DNA of 64,000 nt, taken from contig NZ_JAUOTP010000003.1 in NCBI RefSeq assembly GCF_030546695.1, positions 434,001 through 498,000 on the forward strand. The letters run 5' to 3'. The position numbers were made by a program, and so were the translations under genes. Origin of the DNA: Sphingomonas natans. GTDB taxonomy: Bacteria > Pseudomonadota > Alphaproteobacteria > Sphingomonadales > Sphingomonadaceae. Shown piece by piece: positions 34,689-44,126 of this stretch; position 1 is the first letter of the stretch, and each line of letters opens with the position of its first letter. The notes under the pieces are model-generated. The model was not told the origin of the DNA and did not search any database. It saw nothing but the letters and a program-made list of their open reading frames with translations.

Positions 34689-35531
34689 ATGACGCGAACG
34701 CTCTTGTTGACGGGTGCCGCCGGCGGAATGGGCCGGGCCTGTGCCCGCCTGTTCGGCGCAACCCATGACCTGGTCCTGACCGACGTCGCGGCCGCACCGC
34801 TCGAAAGCTTCGCGCAGGATCTGACCAACGAAGGCTATTCGGTGCGTCAGGCGCGGGCCGGGGATCTGGGCGATGCGAGCCTGCTCGCCCCGCTGGTCGC
34901 GGACCTCGGGACAGATGGTCCGGTGACGTTGGTGCACACGGCCGGCCTTTCGCCGGCGATGGGCGACTGGAAAACGATCCTGACCGTCAACCTCGTCGCC
35001 ACCGTCAAGCTGCTGGACGCCGTCGAGCCTGTGCTCACCCCCGGTTCGGTCGCGGTCGTGATCGCCTCGACCGCGGGGCACATGCTTCCGCAGTCACCCG
35101 ACTGGCTGCAGATCCTCGATAGCCCGCTGGATCCCGATCTGACCGAGAAGCTCACGCCGATCGTGGAAGGCATGGCGCAGGGCGCGACCGAATATCTGCC
35201 CGGCATCGGTTACTCGCTCAGCAAGCAGGCGGTCCTGCGCCTCGTCGAGCAGCGCGCCAGAAGCTGGGGTCAGCGCCGCGCGCGGATCGTCAGCATATCT
35301 CCGGGTCTCATTCTGACGCCGATGGGCCGGAAGGAACTGGCGGAGACGCAGGGCGCGGCCCAGATGATGGACGCAGCCCCGGTCGGACGCGGCGGACGCG
35401 CCATCGACATCGCCCTCGCCGCCCAGTTCCTGGCCAGCGAGCAGGCGGCCTTCATCAGCGGCACCGACCTGCGGGTCGATGGCGGCTCGGTTGCCGGCCT
35501 GCGCTTCGCGGGAGCGACCAACCCGTCCTGA
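34689..35531 (+). CDS. SDR, 3-alpha-hydroxysteroid-dehydrogenase-like
   Basis: A 280-residue SDR: TGAAGGMG near residues 8-15, VNLVAT in the middle, catalytic Ser in VIASTAGH and Tyr/Lys in the GYSLSKQAV segment. The long insertion between Ser and Tyr (LPQSPDWLQILDSPLDPDL onwards) is typical of 3-alpha-HSD/carbonyl-reductase-like SDRs. It should act on a bulky carbonyl or hydroxyl. It is 34 nt downstream of the MAPEG gene with GGAAGGGA before its ATG, and precedes the thiolase by 52 nt, so the three may be one operon. Confidence 0.85.
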   Translation: MTRTLLLTGAAGGMGRACARLFGATHDLVLTDVAAAPLESFAQDLTNEGYSVRQARAGDLGDASLLAPLVADLGTDGPVTLVHTAGLSPAMGDWKTILTVNLVATVKLLDAVEPVLTPGSVAVVIASTAGHMLPQSPDWLQILDSPLDPDLTEKLTPIVEGMAQGATEYLPGIGYSLSKQAVLRLVEQRARSWGQRRARIVSISPGLILTPMGRKELAETQGAAQMMDAAPVGRGGRAIDIALAAQFLASEQAAFISGTDLRVDGGSVAGLRFAGATNPS

Positions 35532-35583
35532 CCGCCAGCGCGCCCTGCGCCCGAGACCAGCCGCCGTTTTGAGGGGCCCCGTG

Positions 35584-36831
35584 ATGACCGAAGCCTATAT
35601 CATCGATGCCGTCCGCACACCGCGCAGCATCGGCAAGATCGGAAAGGGCGCCCTTGCCCACATGCATCCCCAGCATCTGGGAGCAACCGTGCTCAAGGCG
35701 TTGAGAGAACGCAACAACCTCGAAACGGCCGATGTCGACGACGTCATCTGGGGGACGTCGGCACAGTTCGGCGCCCAGGGCGGCGATCTCGGGCGTATGG
35801 CGGCGCTGGACGCGGATTATGACGTCCGGGTCAGCGGGGTGACGCTCGATCGCTTCTGCGGCAGCGGGATCACCGCAACCGCGCTGGCGGCGGCCCAGAT
35901 CCGCTCGGGCATGGAGGATCTCGTCATCGCCGGCGGCACCGAGATGATGAGCCAGGTCAACGATTATATCGGCCGGGCCATGCATGCCGGCCTGATGGGC
36001 GACATGGGCGCAAACGCCCGGCTCCAGGAAAAACATCCGCAATCGAACCAGGGCGTCGCGGCAGACGCGATCGCCGCGATCGAGGGGATATCGCGCGAGG
36101 AGCTCGAGGCCTTCGGCGTGGAGAGTCAGCGGCGCGCCGCCATCGCCTTGCGCGAGGGACGCTTCGACAAGTCGGTCGTCTCGGTCGTGGACGATGCGGG
36201 CACCGTCCTGCTCGATCATGAGGAATATCCGCGACCCGGCACGACCGCCGAAGTGCTCGCCACCATGAAGCCGGCGTTCGAAGCGATTGCGGACATGCCC
36301 AGCCGTCAGGACGGGCCGACCTTTCGCGAGCTGATCAACCGGCGCTACCCGGACGTCGATATCAAGCCCGTGCATCATGTCGGAACCTCCTCAGGCGTCG
36401 TCGATGGGGCAGCCGCTCTCCTTCTGTCGTCCAAGGCCTATGCGGATGCGCACGGCCTGCGCCCCCGCGCGCGGGTCGTGGCCACCGCCAATGTCGGGGA
36501 TGATCCGACGCTGATGCTGAACGCGCCGGTTCCGGCCGCCAGGAAGGTGCTCGCCAAGGCTGGCCTGACGACGGATGATATCGACGTCTGGGAGGTCAAC
36601 GAGGCCTTCGCGGTGGTGGTCGAGAAATTCATCCGCGACCTCGGCATCGACCGAAGCAAGATCAACATCAACGGCGGTGCCATCGCGCTCGGTCATCCTA
36701 TCGGGGCGACCGGCGCGGTGCTCATCGGCACTGCGCTCGACGAACTCGAGCGCTCGGGCGGCCGTTACGCGCTGATCACGATGTGTGCCGCCGGCGGCAT
36801 GGCACCCGCCATTATCATCGAGCGCGTCTGA
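35584..36831 (+). CDS. Acetyl-CoA acetyltransferase (thiolase)
   Basis: A 415-residue thiolase: the nucleophile C92 in DRFCGSG, the substrate-entry His region EVNEAFAVV, GHPIGATG with the catalytic His, and CAAGGM with the second catalytic Cys. It performs thiolytic cleavage of 3-ketoacyl-CoA in beta-oxidation. The start is the ATG at 35584; the frame continues to 35479 inside the SDR gene. It is followed after 15 nt by the convergent aldehyde dehydrogenase. Confidence 0.92.
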   Translation: MTEAYIIDAVRTPRSIGKIGKGALAHMHPQHLGATVLKALRERNNLETADVDDVIWGTSAQFGAQGGDLGRMAALDADYDVRVSGVTLDRFCGSGITATALAAAQIRSGMEDLVIAGGTEMMSQVNDYIGRAMHAGLMGDMGANARLQEKHPQSNQGVAADAIAAIEGISREELEAFGVESQRRAAIALREGRFDKSVVSVVDDAGTVLLDHEEYPRPGTTAEVLATMKPAFEAIADMPSRQDGPTFRELINRRYPDVDIKPVHHVGTSSGVVDGAAALLLSSKAYADAHGLRPRARVVATANVGDDPTLMLNAPVPAARKVLAKAGLTTDDIDVWEVNEAFAVVVEKFIRDLGIDRSKININGGAIALGHPIGATGAVLIGTALDELERSGGRYALITMCAAGGMAPAIIIERV

Positions 36832-36846
36832 CCCAGGACAGCGCAA

Positions 36847-38286
36847 TCAGCCGGGGCTCCGCGGCTGGTCGCGCGCGATCGTGATCGTCTTGGGATTGGT
36901 ATAAGCGAGCAAGCCGTCCCTGCCCCCTTCCGCCCCGATCCCCGATTGCTTGTGGCCGGCAAAAGGCGCGAGCGGCGACGGTGACGTCGCGCCATTGATG
37001 GTGACGGAGCCGGTCTCCAGCCGATCGGCGACGGCCTGCGCCGCGTCGAGGTCGCGGCCCCAGACGGTGCCGCCCAGGCCGTAGGACGAGGCATTGGCGC
37101 GCGCGACCGCCTCTGCGACCTCGCGATACCGCAGGAGCGGCAGGACCGGCCCGAAGGCCTCTTCCTGCACGACGCGGGCCGCCTCGGGTGGATTGTCGAT
37201 CAGCGTGATCGGCAGAAAATAGCCCTTGGCAGCCGGATCTTCGGTCCCGCCCGTCAGGAAGCGCAGTCCGCTCGTGCGCGCATCCGCGATCAGATCCTTC
37301 ACGCGCTCGAACTGCGGTCGATTCTGGATGGGGCCCATCTGCACGCCGGGCTGCAATCCGTCGCCGACGACCACGCGCGCCGCATACTCGGCCAGAGAGG
37401 CCGCGAGTTCGTCATAAATGGCGTCGTGAATGTAGATGCGCTTGGTGGCGATGCAGATCTGGCCGGCATTCCTGAAGGCGGACCAGAACAATGTGGGCGT
37501 GATGGCGGCAATGTCGACATCGGGCAGAACGATCGCGGCATCATTGCCCCCGAGCTCCAGGGTGATCCGCTTCAGGCTCGCCGCCGCGCCGGCCATGACG
37601 CGCTTGCCGGTCGCGGTCGAACCGGTGAAGCTGATCTTGTCGATGCCCGGATGCGCGGTCATCAACGGGCCCAGAGCATCGCCGCCGCTGACGACGTTGA
37701 GCACACCATCGGGCACGACACCGCGCAGCAGCTCACCGATCTTCAGCGTCGTCAGCGGCGTGAACGGCGACGGCTTGAGGATCATCACGTTGCCGGTCAG
37801 CAGTGCCGGCGCGATCTTGAACATGGCGAGGACGACCGGGAAATTCCAGGGAACGATCCCGCCGCACACGCCAAGCGGCGCATAGCGCGTCACGACCTGG
37901 CCGAAAGGCCCGTCGACCGTGTCGCCCGGCATCTCCAGATCGGCCGTGGCGTTGGCCCAGTATGCGGCCCCGCCGACTTCCGCGCGGGCGTCCGCCAGAG
38001 GTTTGCCCTGTTCCTGAACCAGCAGGCGGGCAAGATCGTCCTGGTTCGCCTGGATGATGGCGGCAACGGCCTTCAGGACAGCCCGACGCTCGTCGATCCC
38101 CGTGGCGGCCCAATCCGGAAAAGCGCCGCGCGCGCTCGCGACCGCGGCGTCGAGCTCGTCCGGCCCTGCATCGGGCGCCGCTGCGAACACCGCCCCTGTC
38201 GACGGATTGACGATATCGATGGAGGCGCGGGCCAGCGCTTGGCCCCCCTGGATCGTCATGGTGAAGTCGCGGGTGAAATCCGTCAT
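36847..38286 (-). CDS. NAD(P)-dependent aldehyde dehydrogenase
   Basis: A 479-residue aldehyde dehydrogenase: GGIVPWNFPVVLAMFKIAPA with the cofactor Asn, LELGGNDAAIVLPD with the general-base Glu, and the catalytic Cys in NAGQICIATKR. It should oxidise an aldehyde to a carboxylate, feeding the CoA ligases. Its start overlaps the MFS stop by 4 nt (ATGA), so the two form one operon. The substrate is not known. Confidence 0.92.
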   Translation of the reverse strand: MTDFTRDFTMTIQGGQALARASIDIVNPSTGAVFAAAPDAGPDELDAAVASARGAFPDWAATGIDERRAVLKAVAAIIQANQDDLARLLVQEQGKPLADARAEVGGAAYWANATADLEMPGDTVDGPFGQVVTRYAPLGVCGGIVPWNFPVVLAMFKIAPALLTGNVMILKPSPFTPLTTLKIGELLRGVVPDGVLNVVSGGDALGPLMTAHPGIDKISFTGSTATGKRVMAGAAASLKRITLELGGNDAAIVLPDVDIAAITPTLFWSAFRNAGQICIATKRIYIHDAIYDELAASLAEYAARVVVGDGLQPGVQMGPIQNRPQFERVKDLIADARTSGLRFLTGGTEDPAAKGYFLPITLIDNPPEAARVVQEEAFGPVLPLLRYREVAEAVARANASSYGLGGTVWGRDLDAAQAVADRLETGSVTINGATSPSPLAPFAGHKQSGIGAEGGRDGLLAYTNPKTITIARDQPRSPG

Positions 38287-39536
38287 TCCATGCTCCGTTG
38301 CGCGTTCGGGTGCGGAAAGCTTCCCAGGCTCGCCATCAGACCGGCTGACAGCAGGCAGAGCGGGATCGCGCCGATCAGCATCGGATCATAGGACCCCCAG
38401 CGATCATAGATGAACCCGGCGAGGAGCGGCGCCGCGCCGGTCGAAAGAGAGAGCCCGCTGTTGATCGTCCCGAACAGCATGCCGTAATGGCGCAGGCCGA
38501 AATAATGCCCCGTCAGGAAGGCCACCGCATCCACCTCGGCGCCCAGTGACAGGCCCATGAGCAATACGGCCACGAAACCGGCTGGCACCGAGCCCGGCAT
38601 GGCCAGCAGGAGCGCGAGCGTCCCCACCGGCGTCAGCATCGCCAGCGCGGAGATCAGGCGGGGCTCGAAGCGATCGAGCAGAAGGCCGGTTAAAAGCCGT
38701 CCGACGATCGCGGTGACGCCGATGGTGGCGGAGATTTCCGCCCCGGTCGTCCGCGGGATGCCGTGAGACGAGAAGATGGGGATGAGGGAGACGATCAGGC
38801 CGATCGCGAACAGCGAGAAGGCCATCGCACCGATCAGGAGGGCCGCGAAGCGACGGGACAGGATCGCCTCGCGCATTGTCGCCCCCGTGAGCGCAGGCGC
38901 TGCTTGAACGGGAGCGCCCAGAGCCTTTCCCCGCCGCTGCTTGTCCGACGGCCCGTGAAAGCCCAACACTATGATCGGAAAGCCGATCGCGCCCACGACC
39001 ACGGGCAGGCCGAGGAAAGCCCCTCGCCAGCCATAATGCGCGACCAGCCAGGCGGTCAGCAGCGGCGTGAAAATCGAGCCCAGGCTCGCGCCGCACAGGG
39101 TCGTCGCGAGCGCGAGCCCGCGGCTTCTCGTGAACAGGCCGGCAATGGCTGCGGTCCAGACCGACGGCTTGATCCCGACCCCGCACAAGGCGAGCGCGAA
39201 CCACAATCCCCACCAGCTCCAGATCGAGCGGCCGGTCAACGAAAGCGCGGCGAAAGCCAGGCAGAAGGCCAGCACGCCCGGTATCGCGATCCTGCGGGAG
39301 CCATAGCGGTCGACGGCGGCGCCCAGCGCCGGCCCGAGCAGCGAGCCCGTGACCGTCAGCACGGTGATGCCGGATCCGATCGCCGCGCGCGACCAGCCGA
39401 ATTCATGCTCGATGGGTTCGGTCAGGCCGCCCGCCGAATAGACATAGATCGTCGAGAAGGACATGCCGATCGCGGCGGCAAGGACCGATGGCCAATGGTC
39501 GCGCCACTCCCGGCTGCCCGCCCCTTCTGGCGTCAT
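38283..39536 (-). CDS. MFS transporter
   Basis: A 417-residue major facilitator with 12 predicted membrane helices. The loop DRYGSRR, between helices 2 and 3, and FTRSRGLALATTLCGASLGS, in helix 4/5, are typical MFS elements related to the monocarboxylate porter group. It may import the carboxylic substrate or export a product. I use the ATG at 39534-39536; a GTG at 39569 is an alternative with no clear ribosome binding site. It is coupled to the aldehyde dehydrogenase. Confidence 0.87.
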   Translation of the reverse strand: MTPEGAGSREWRDHWPSVLAAAIGMSFSTIYVYSAGGLTEPIEHEFGWSRAAIGSGITVLTVTGSLLGPALGAAVDRYGSRRIAIPGVLAFCLAFAALSLTGRSIWSWWGLWFALALCGVGIKPSVWTAAIAGLFTRSRGLALATTLCGASLGSIFTPLLTAWLVAHYGWRGAFLGLPVVVGAIGFPIIVLGFHGPSDKQRRGKALGAPVQAAPALTGATMREAILSRRFAALLIGAMAFSLFAIGLIVSLIPIFSSHGIPRTTGAEISATIGVTAIVGRLLTGLLLDRFEPRLISALAMLTPVGTLALLLAMPGSVPAGFVAVLLMGLSLGAEVDAVAFLTGHYFGLRHYGMLFGTINSGLSLSTGAAPLLAGFIYDRWGSYDPMLIGAIPLCLLSAGLMASLGSFPHPNAQRSME

Positions 39537-39564
39537 CACGGTCTGGGCAGCGGAGGGACACCCG

Positions 39565-39574
39565 CGCACGTGCG
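39565..39574. promoter_or_regulatory. Palindrome CGCACGTGCG in divergent region
   Basis: A perfect 10-bp palindrome, with two further matching pairs outside it after one mismatch, in the 238-bp gap between the MFS gene (minus) and an SDR (plus). A regulator site is possible, but such GC-rich palindromes also arise by chance. Confidence 0.25.
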
Positions 39575-39774
39575 GGGTCGAGCCGCCAGGGCAGGCCCGG
39601 CGAATGCAGCATCGATCATGGCCCGCACCTTATCGCCCCCATGCCGTGCAGACCATCGAGCGGGCTTCGCCGGGGCGATATCGCGTCGTCCCGCCGACGC
39701 GCCTTCGACCGTCGCGTGCCGGAGGGTGTAACCGTTCGCCGTCGCGCATCTGGGCGCGGTCGGAAGGCTGGGAC

Positions 39775-40560
39775 ATGGCAGACGGTTATCGCGGAAAACG
39801 GGTGGTGGTAACCGGCTGCGCCTCGGGCATCGGCGCGGCTGTTGCGAAGGCTCTCCTGGCGCAAGGTGCCCATGTCATCGGCCTCGACCGGATCGCAAGC
39901 CCGCACGGCCTGGACAAATTTCTTGCCGTCGACCTCGCCGATCCGGCAGCGATCGACACCATGCTGACGACGCTGGCGGCCGGCGGAGCGGTCGACGCGC
40001 TGTTCAATTGCGCCGGGCTCGCCCCCACCCAGCCGAAGCTTGCGATCCTCAAGGTCAATTTTCTCGGGACGCGGCACCTGACCGAGGGCATGGCCACCTT
40101 GATGCCACCGGGCAGCGCCATCGTCAGCGTCTCATCGAACGGCGGCCTGCGCTGGCGCGCGCAACGCGCCTTGCTGCTCGACCTGATCAGACGGGACGGC
40201 TTCGCGGAGGGACTTGCGTGGCTCGAGGCGCGCGCGGACGAGATCATCAACGGCTATGCCTTTGCCAAGCAGGCGCTGACGGTCTGGACCCTGCACGAAT
40301 CGGCGCGTCTGATCGAACAGGGCATCCGGCTGAACTGTACGAGCCCCGGCGCGGTCGAGACGCCGATGCTCCGCGAGATCGAGGAGAAGATGCCCGGTGC
40401 CGCGATCGACGCCGCGACGGTGCCGATCGGGCGCCGATCCGCGCCCGAAGAACAGGTCGGCCCCCTTCTCTTCCTCGGCAGTCAGGCCGCATCCTATGTC
40501 AATGGCGTCGATCTCGCCGTGGACGGCGGCTATGCGGCGACCGTCGCCCTTGGCGAATAG
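39775..40560 (+). CDS. SDR similar to 3-alpha-hydroxysteroid dehydrogenase
   Basis: A 261-residue SDR with VVTGCASGIGAAVAKALLAQ at the N-terminus, VNFLGTRHLTEG, a catalytic Ser in SVSSNGG and GYAFAKQALTVW as the YxxxK motif. The CASGIGAA cofactor loop, the GLDR strand and the ALTVW helix closely recall 3-alpha-HSD of Comamonas testosteroni, as does the TSPGAVETPML segment. A role in steroid or terpenoid oxidoreduction is plausible. The ATG is at 39775 with GGAAGG upstream. It is 12 nt before the GDSL gene. Confidence 0.87.
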   Translation: MADGYRGKRVVVTGCASGIGAAVAKALLAQGAHVIGLDRIASPHGLDKFLAVDLADPAAIDTMLTTLAAGGAVDALFNCAGLAPTQPKLAILKVNFLGTRHLTEGMATLMPPGSAIVSVSSNGGLRWRAQRALLLDLIRRDGFAEGLAWLEARADEIINGYAFAKQALTVWTLHESARLIEQGIRLNCTSPGAVETPMLREIEEKMPGAAIDAATVPIGRRSAPEEQVGPLLFLGSQAASYVNGVDLAVDGGYAATVALGE

Positions 40561-40572
40561 CATCCCTCCGAC

Positions 40573-41463
40573 ATGGCGATGATCCTCGTACGAACGATCT
40601 GCTGCCTGGGCCTGGCGGCCCTTCTCCTGGCGGGCGGCGTCGCGGCTCTGCTCTGGTGGCAGGCGCGGCGGGTGCCGATCGGCCAGGCCGATTACGTGGC
40701 GCTCGGCAGTTCCTTCGCGGCCGGGATCGGCCTGGGGCCGCGCGCGCCGCGCAGTCCGCTGGTCTGCCTACGCACGACCAATGGCTATCCCCAGCAACTG
40801 GCGCGGATGCGCGGCCTGTCACTGGTCGATGTCACCTGTTCGGGCGCTACGTCCACCCACGTGCTGGCGGGCGGACAGATCTTCCTCGGCCCCCAGATCG
40901 ACGCGATCACTCGCAAGACCCGACTGGTGACGATGACCATCGGTGGCAACGACATCGGCTATGTGGGCGACCTCAGCCTCGCGGCCGCACGCCGGCAACG
41001 CTCGCTGACAGGGTGGCTGGCGCGTGCCGCCACCCGGGCACCTCGGCTGGACCGGGCGCGGGACTATGACGGCGTGCGTGTCAGGATGGTCGCGATTATC
41101 AGGGCGATCCGAAAGCGGGCGCCGGCAGCGACAATCATCGTGCTGAGCTATCCGCAGATCCTGCCGGAGAGCGGCACCTGCGAGCGTCTGGCGCTGGCGG
41201 AAGGCGACGTTGCGACCATGCGCAATGTCGGCGATCGCCTCGTTGCGGCGACCCGGGCCGCCGCGATGCAGGCCGGGGCCGAATTCATCGACCTGCAGCA
41301 ACTCGGCGGTGCCCACGATGCCTGCGCGCCCGATCCGTGGGTCAATGGCTGGCGCGATGCCGCCAAGACGCCGTTCCATCCGACCTTGGCGGGCGCGACC
41401 GCGGCGGCTCAGGCGATCGCAGCCTTGCTCGACGCGCGCGCCGGTCCCGCCCGCGATCGTTAG
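40573..41463 (+). CDS. Membrane-anchored SGNH/GDSL hydrolase
   Basis: A 296-residue protein with one N-terminal hydrophobic segment (residues about 8-28) that acts as a signal anchor, then an SGNH hydrolase: catalytic Ser in ALGSSFAAG, the Gly/Asn block TIGGNDIG, and the Asp/His in FHPTLAG near the C-terminus. It resembles secreted esterases of the SEST/GDSL type. It probably acts in the periplasm on a lipophilic ester. It follows the SDR by 12 nt; its TAG stop overlaps the stop of the convergent enoyl-CoA hydratase. Confidence 0.83.
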   Translation: MAMILVRTICCLGLAALLLAGGVAALLWWQARRVPIGQADYVALGSSFAAGIGLGPRAPRSPLVCLRTTNGYPQQLARMRGLSLVDVTCSGATSTHVLAGGQIFLGPQIDAITRKTRLVTMTIGGNDIGYVGDLSLAAARRQRSLTGWLARAATRAPRLDRARDYDGVRVRMVAIIRAIRKRAPAATIIVLSYPQILPESGTCERLALAEGDVATMRNVGDRLVAATRAAAMQAGAEFIDLQQLGGAHDACAPDPWVNGWRDAAKTPFHPTLAGATAAAQAIAALLDARAGPARDR

Positions 41464-42317
41464 CCGGCTTTCTTGGGCGTCGTCGCGAGGCCGGGCACGT
41501 TGGTGGGATCCATGCCCCAGTTGAAGACCCGGAAATTGTGACTGTGGCCGAGATGATGGAGGTAGAAGGCCGCATCGAGCGCGTTTGCCTGGCCCTGAAT
41601 ATCGAGGGTCTTGTTCACGGCTTCCTTGGCGAGCTTCAGCGCGAAGACGGGCTTGCCGGCAATCTTTCGGGCCATCTCGAGCGCGCGCTCGTCCAGCTGG
41701 TCGCGGGGAACGACATGGTTCACCATGCCCAGCCGATGCGCTTCCGCGGCCGTCCAGCTGTCGGCGGTGAACAGGAACTCCTTGGCCTTGCGTGCACCCA
41801 ATTCCCAAGGGTGCGCGAACCATTCGACTCCGGGCATGCCGAACGTCATCACCGGGTCCGAAAAGACCGCATCCTCGCTGGCGATGATGATGTCGCAGAC
41901 CCACGGGAAGATCAGGGCCCCCGCGATGCACTTGCCCTGCACCGTACAGATGGTCGGCTTCGAGATATTGCGCCAGCGCTTGGCGGTCTCGAAATAGGCT
42001 TCCTTTTCAGCCGCGTACCAGCCGTGCGTCCCCTCGGCCTGAAAGTCGCTCCAATGCCCGACCTGTCGGTCGGAGGCCGTCACTGCGGCCTGATATTGCT
42101 CGACCGAGTCGGCGATATCGTGGCCGGCGGAGAAATGCTTCCCGTCCGCGCCCAGGATGATCACCTTGATCGCATTGTCCTTGAGCGCGTCGTTGAAGGC
42201 GTCATTGATCTGGAAGATCATGTCCGGATTAATGGCGTTATATTTGTCCGCGCGGGCCAGCGTGATGCGGGCAACGCCTGGAGCCGGGGTGTCGACGCGA
42301 ATAAGGGCTTCGCTCAT
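41460..42317 (-). CDS. Enoyl-CoA hydratase/isomerase
   Basis: A 285-residue crotonase: GVARITLARADKYNAINPDM, the oxyanion-hole segment GKHFSAGHDIADS, and GALIFPWVCDIIIASEDAVF, followed by MPGVEWFAHPWELGARKAKE. The late segment FYLHHLGHSHNF is a variant seen in some degradation clusters. It acts on an enoyl-CoA. The start overlaps the CoA ligase stop by 4 nt, so both are made from one transcript. Confidence 0.87.
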   Translation of the reverse strand: MSEALIRVDTPAPGVARITLARADKYNAINPDMIFQINDAFNDALKDNAIKVIILGADGKHFSAGHDIADSVEQYQAAVTASDRQVGHWSDFQAEGTHGWYAAEKEAYFETAKRWRNISKPTICTVQGKCIAGALIFPWVCDIIIASEDAVFSDPVMTFGMPGVEWFAHPWELGARKAKEFLFTADSWTAAEAHRLGMVNHVVPRDQLDERALEMARKIAGKPVFALKLAKEAVNKTLDIQGQANALDAAFYLHHLGHSHNFRVFNWGMDPTNVPGLATTPKKAG

Positions 42318-43969
42318 GCTTCCTGACCTTCTGCGATTTCGCGTGCCCGGACCCGGAGCACGTCCTTTCTGACCTTGCCCGACGGAACGCGCGGCAGGTC
42401 ATCGACGAGAATGAGATGCTCGGGGAATTTCTGGCGCGCCAAGCCGACGCGATCGAGGAACCGGGTGATGTCCGTGATGTCGAGCGACTGGCCAGGCCTC
42501 GGGATGACGAACGCGCAGCCCTTTTCACCTGTCTGGGCGCTGGGCATCGCGACGATCGCAACCTCCGCGACCGAGGGGTGGGTCGCAAGCACGTCCTCCA
42601 CCTCTTTGGGGCTGATATTCTCACCCGAGCGAATGATGATATCCTTCTTGCGCCCGGTGATGACGACATAGTCGCCATGGACGCGACGACCGAGGTCGCC
42701 CATCCGGAAGAATCCGTCCGCGCGGAAAGTGCCGTCATTGTCGGCCGGATGCAGATAGCCCGCGCACAGGCCCGGACCGCGCATCAGGATCTCGCCCTCC
42801 TCGCCATCCGCCACCGGCGCGTCGGTCGTGGCGTCCACGATCTCCATCTCGACCGGATAGACAATTTCGCCATCGGTCTCGGCGCCTCTCTGCGCCTGCG
42901 CGGCCTCGCGGATGCCGAGCGTCGCTGTCAGCATTTCGGTCGAGCCATAGGCGCGAAAGAACAGAGCGTGCGGGAAGGTCGCGCTGGCGCGCTTGATCAG
43001 ATCGGGCGAGACGGTCGTCCCGCCGCAGAAGAACAGGCGAAGTGAGGCGAGCCGCTCAGGCGTCGCCTCGGCGATGTCGAGCATCTGCTGAAGGAAGGGC
43101 GTGGCACCGCCCGTCACCGTGCAGCGATTTCGCTCGATGCAGGCGATACCGTCCTCGGGCGACCAGACGTCCATGAGCACGCTGACATCGCCTGCGACCC
43201 AGGGCATGTCGAAAGCCCAGATGGCGCCGGTGATGTGCGTGACCGGCGAGGGCATGAAGACGACATCGTTCGGGCCGATCCGCCATGCATCGGCCATGGC
43301 GCGCACCCGGTGGTCATAGGAATAATGAGTGTGCAACACCCCCTTCGGCCGACCGGTCGTGCCGGACGTGTACATGGCGATGACGATGGCTGCGGGATCG
43401 ACCTGCGGCAAACGGCGCTCGTCGACAGGGTCGCCGGCCAGCGCCTGCTCGTAGATGAGCGCGCCTTCGTCGCGCACGACGACCACGTCCTTCAAGGCGG
43501 GCAGTTGCGTGCGCAGTTCCGCAAGCGTGGCCTTATGGTCATACTTGCGGAAAATGCCGGGAATGAAGATCAGCTTCGCGCCGCAGTCGGCGAGAATATA
43601 GGCCAGTTCCGCACTGCGGTAGATGGGCGGGATCGGATTGATGATGAGACCGCACATCCGCGCGGCCAGCGCGATGACGGGCGTCTCGGACCAGTTAGGA
43701 AGTTGGAAGGAAACGACGTCGCCGGGGACGAGCCCGCGCTCGAGAAAGAAGCCCGCAAGGCGCAAGGCATCGTCCCAAACCTGACGCCGCGTCGCGTGCC
43801 GATCCCCCTCGATCTGGAACAGGACGTCGGGAGCGGCGGCGACCGCGGCGCGCGCGACGTCGACGAGCGTCGACGCCCGCCAATGCCCCTCCTCGAGATA
43901 ATGCCGCGCTGCCGTCTCGGACCAGCGCGTCGCGAGCCCGCTCGGGTCGGTCCTGATCGTCCAGTTCAT
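42314..43969 (-). CDS. AMP-dependent acyl-CoA ligase, cyclohexanecarboxylate-CoA-ligase-like
   Basis: A 551-residue adenylate-forming ligase: P-loop MYTSGTTGRPKGVLHTHYSY, the A5 motif FRAYGSTEMLTATLG, the A7 motif FRMGDLGRRVHGDYVVITGR and C-terminal VPSGKVRKDVLR with the catalytic Lys. The N-terminus (RQVWDDALRLAGFFLERGL) resembles ligases acting on alicyclic or long-chain acids. It is the first gene of the ligase-hydratase pair and lies 157 nt downstream of the Gfo/Idh/MocA gene on the same strand. Confidence 0.88.
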   Translation of the reverse strand: MNWTIRTDPSGLATRWSETAARHYLEEGHWRASTLVDVARAAVAAAPDVLFQIEGDRHATRRQVWDDALRLAGFFLERGLVPGDVVSFQLPNWSETPVIALAARMCGLIINPIPPIYRSAELAYILADCGAKLIFIPGIFRKYDHKATLAELRTQLPALKDVVVVRDEGALIYEQALAGDPVDERRLPQVDPAAIVIAMYTSGTTGRPKGVLHTHYSYDHRVRAMADAWRIGPNDVVFMPSPVTHITGAIWAFDMPWVAGDVSVLMDVWSPEDGIACIERNRCTVTGGATPFLQQMLDIAEATPERLASLRLFFCGGTTVSPDLIKRASATFPHALFFRAYGSTEMLTATLGIREAAQAQRGAETDGEIVYPVEMEIVDATTDAPVADGEEGEILMRGPGLCAGYLHPADNDGTFRADGFFRMGDLGRRVHGDYVVITGRKKDIIIRSGENISPKEVEDVLATHPSVAEVAIVAMPSAQTGEKGCAFVIPRPGQSLDITDITRFLDRVGLARQKFPEHLILVDDLPRVPSGKVRKDVLRVRAREIAEGQEA

Positions 43970-44126
43970 GCAGGCTCCTGCTCACATCCGACCGCTGACC
44001 GGACGGATCCATCGGTCGCCAGGACGACATTTGCAAAGTGCGGCTGCCGCCCGTCTGGCGCGCGGGCGGGCTGTGGCACGGTCGCTGCGAGTGGCAACGC
44101 GCTTTCGGCGAGCAGTACGATCGCGG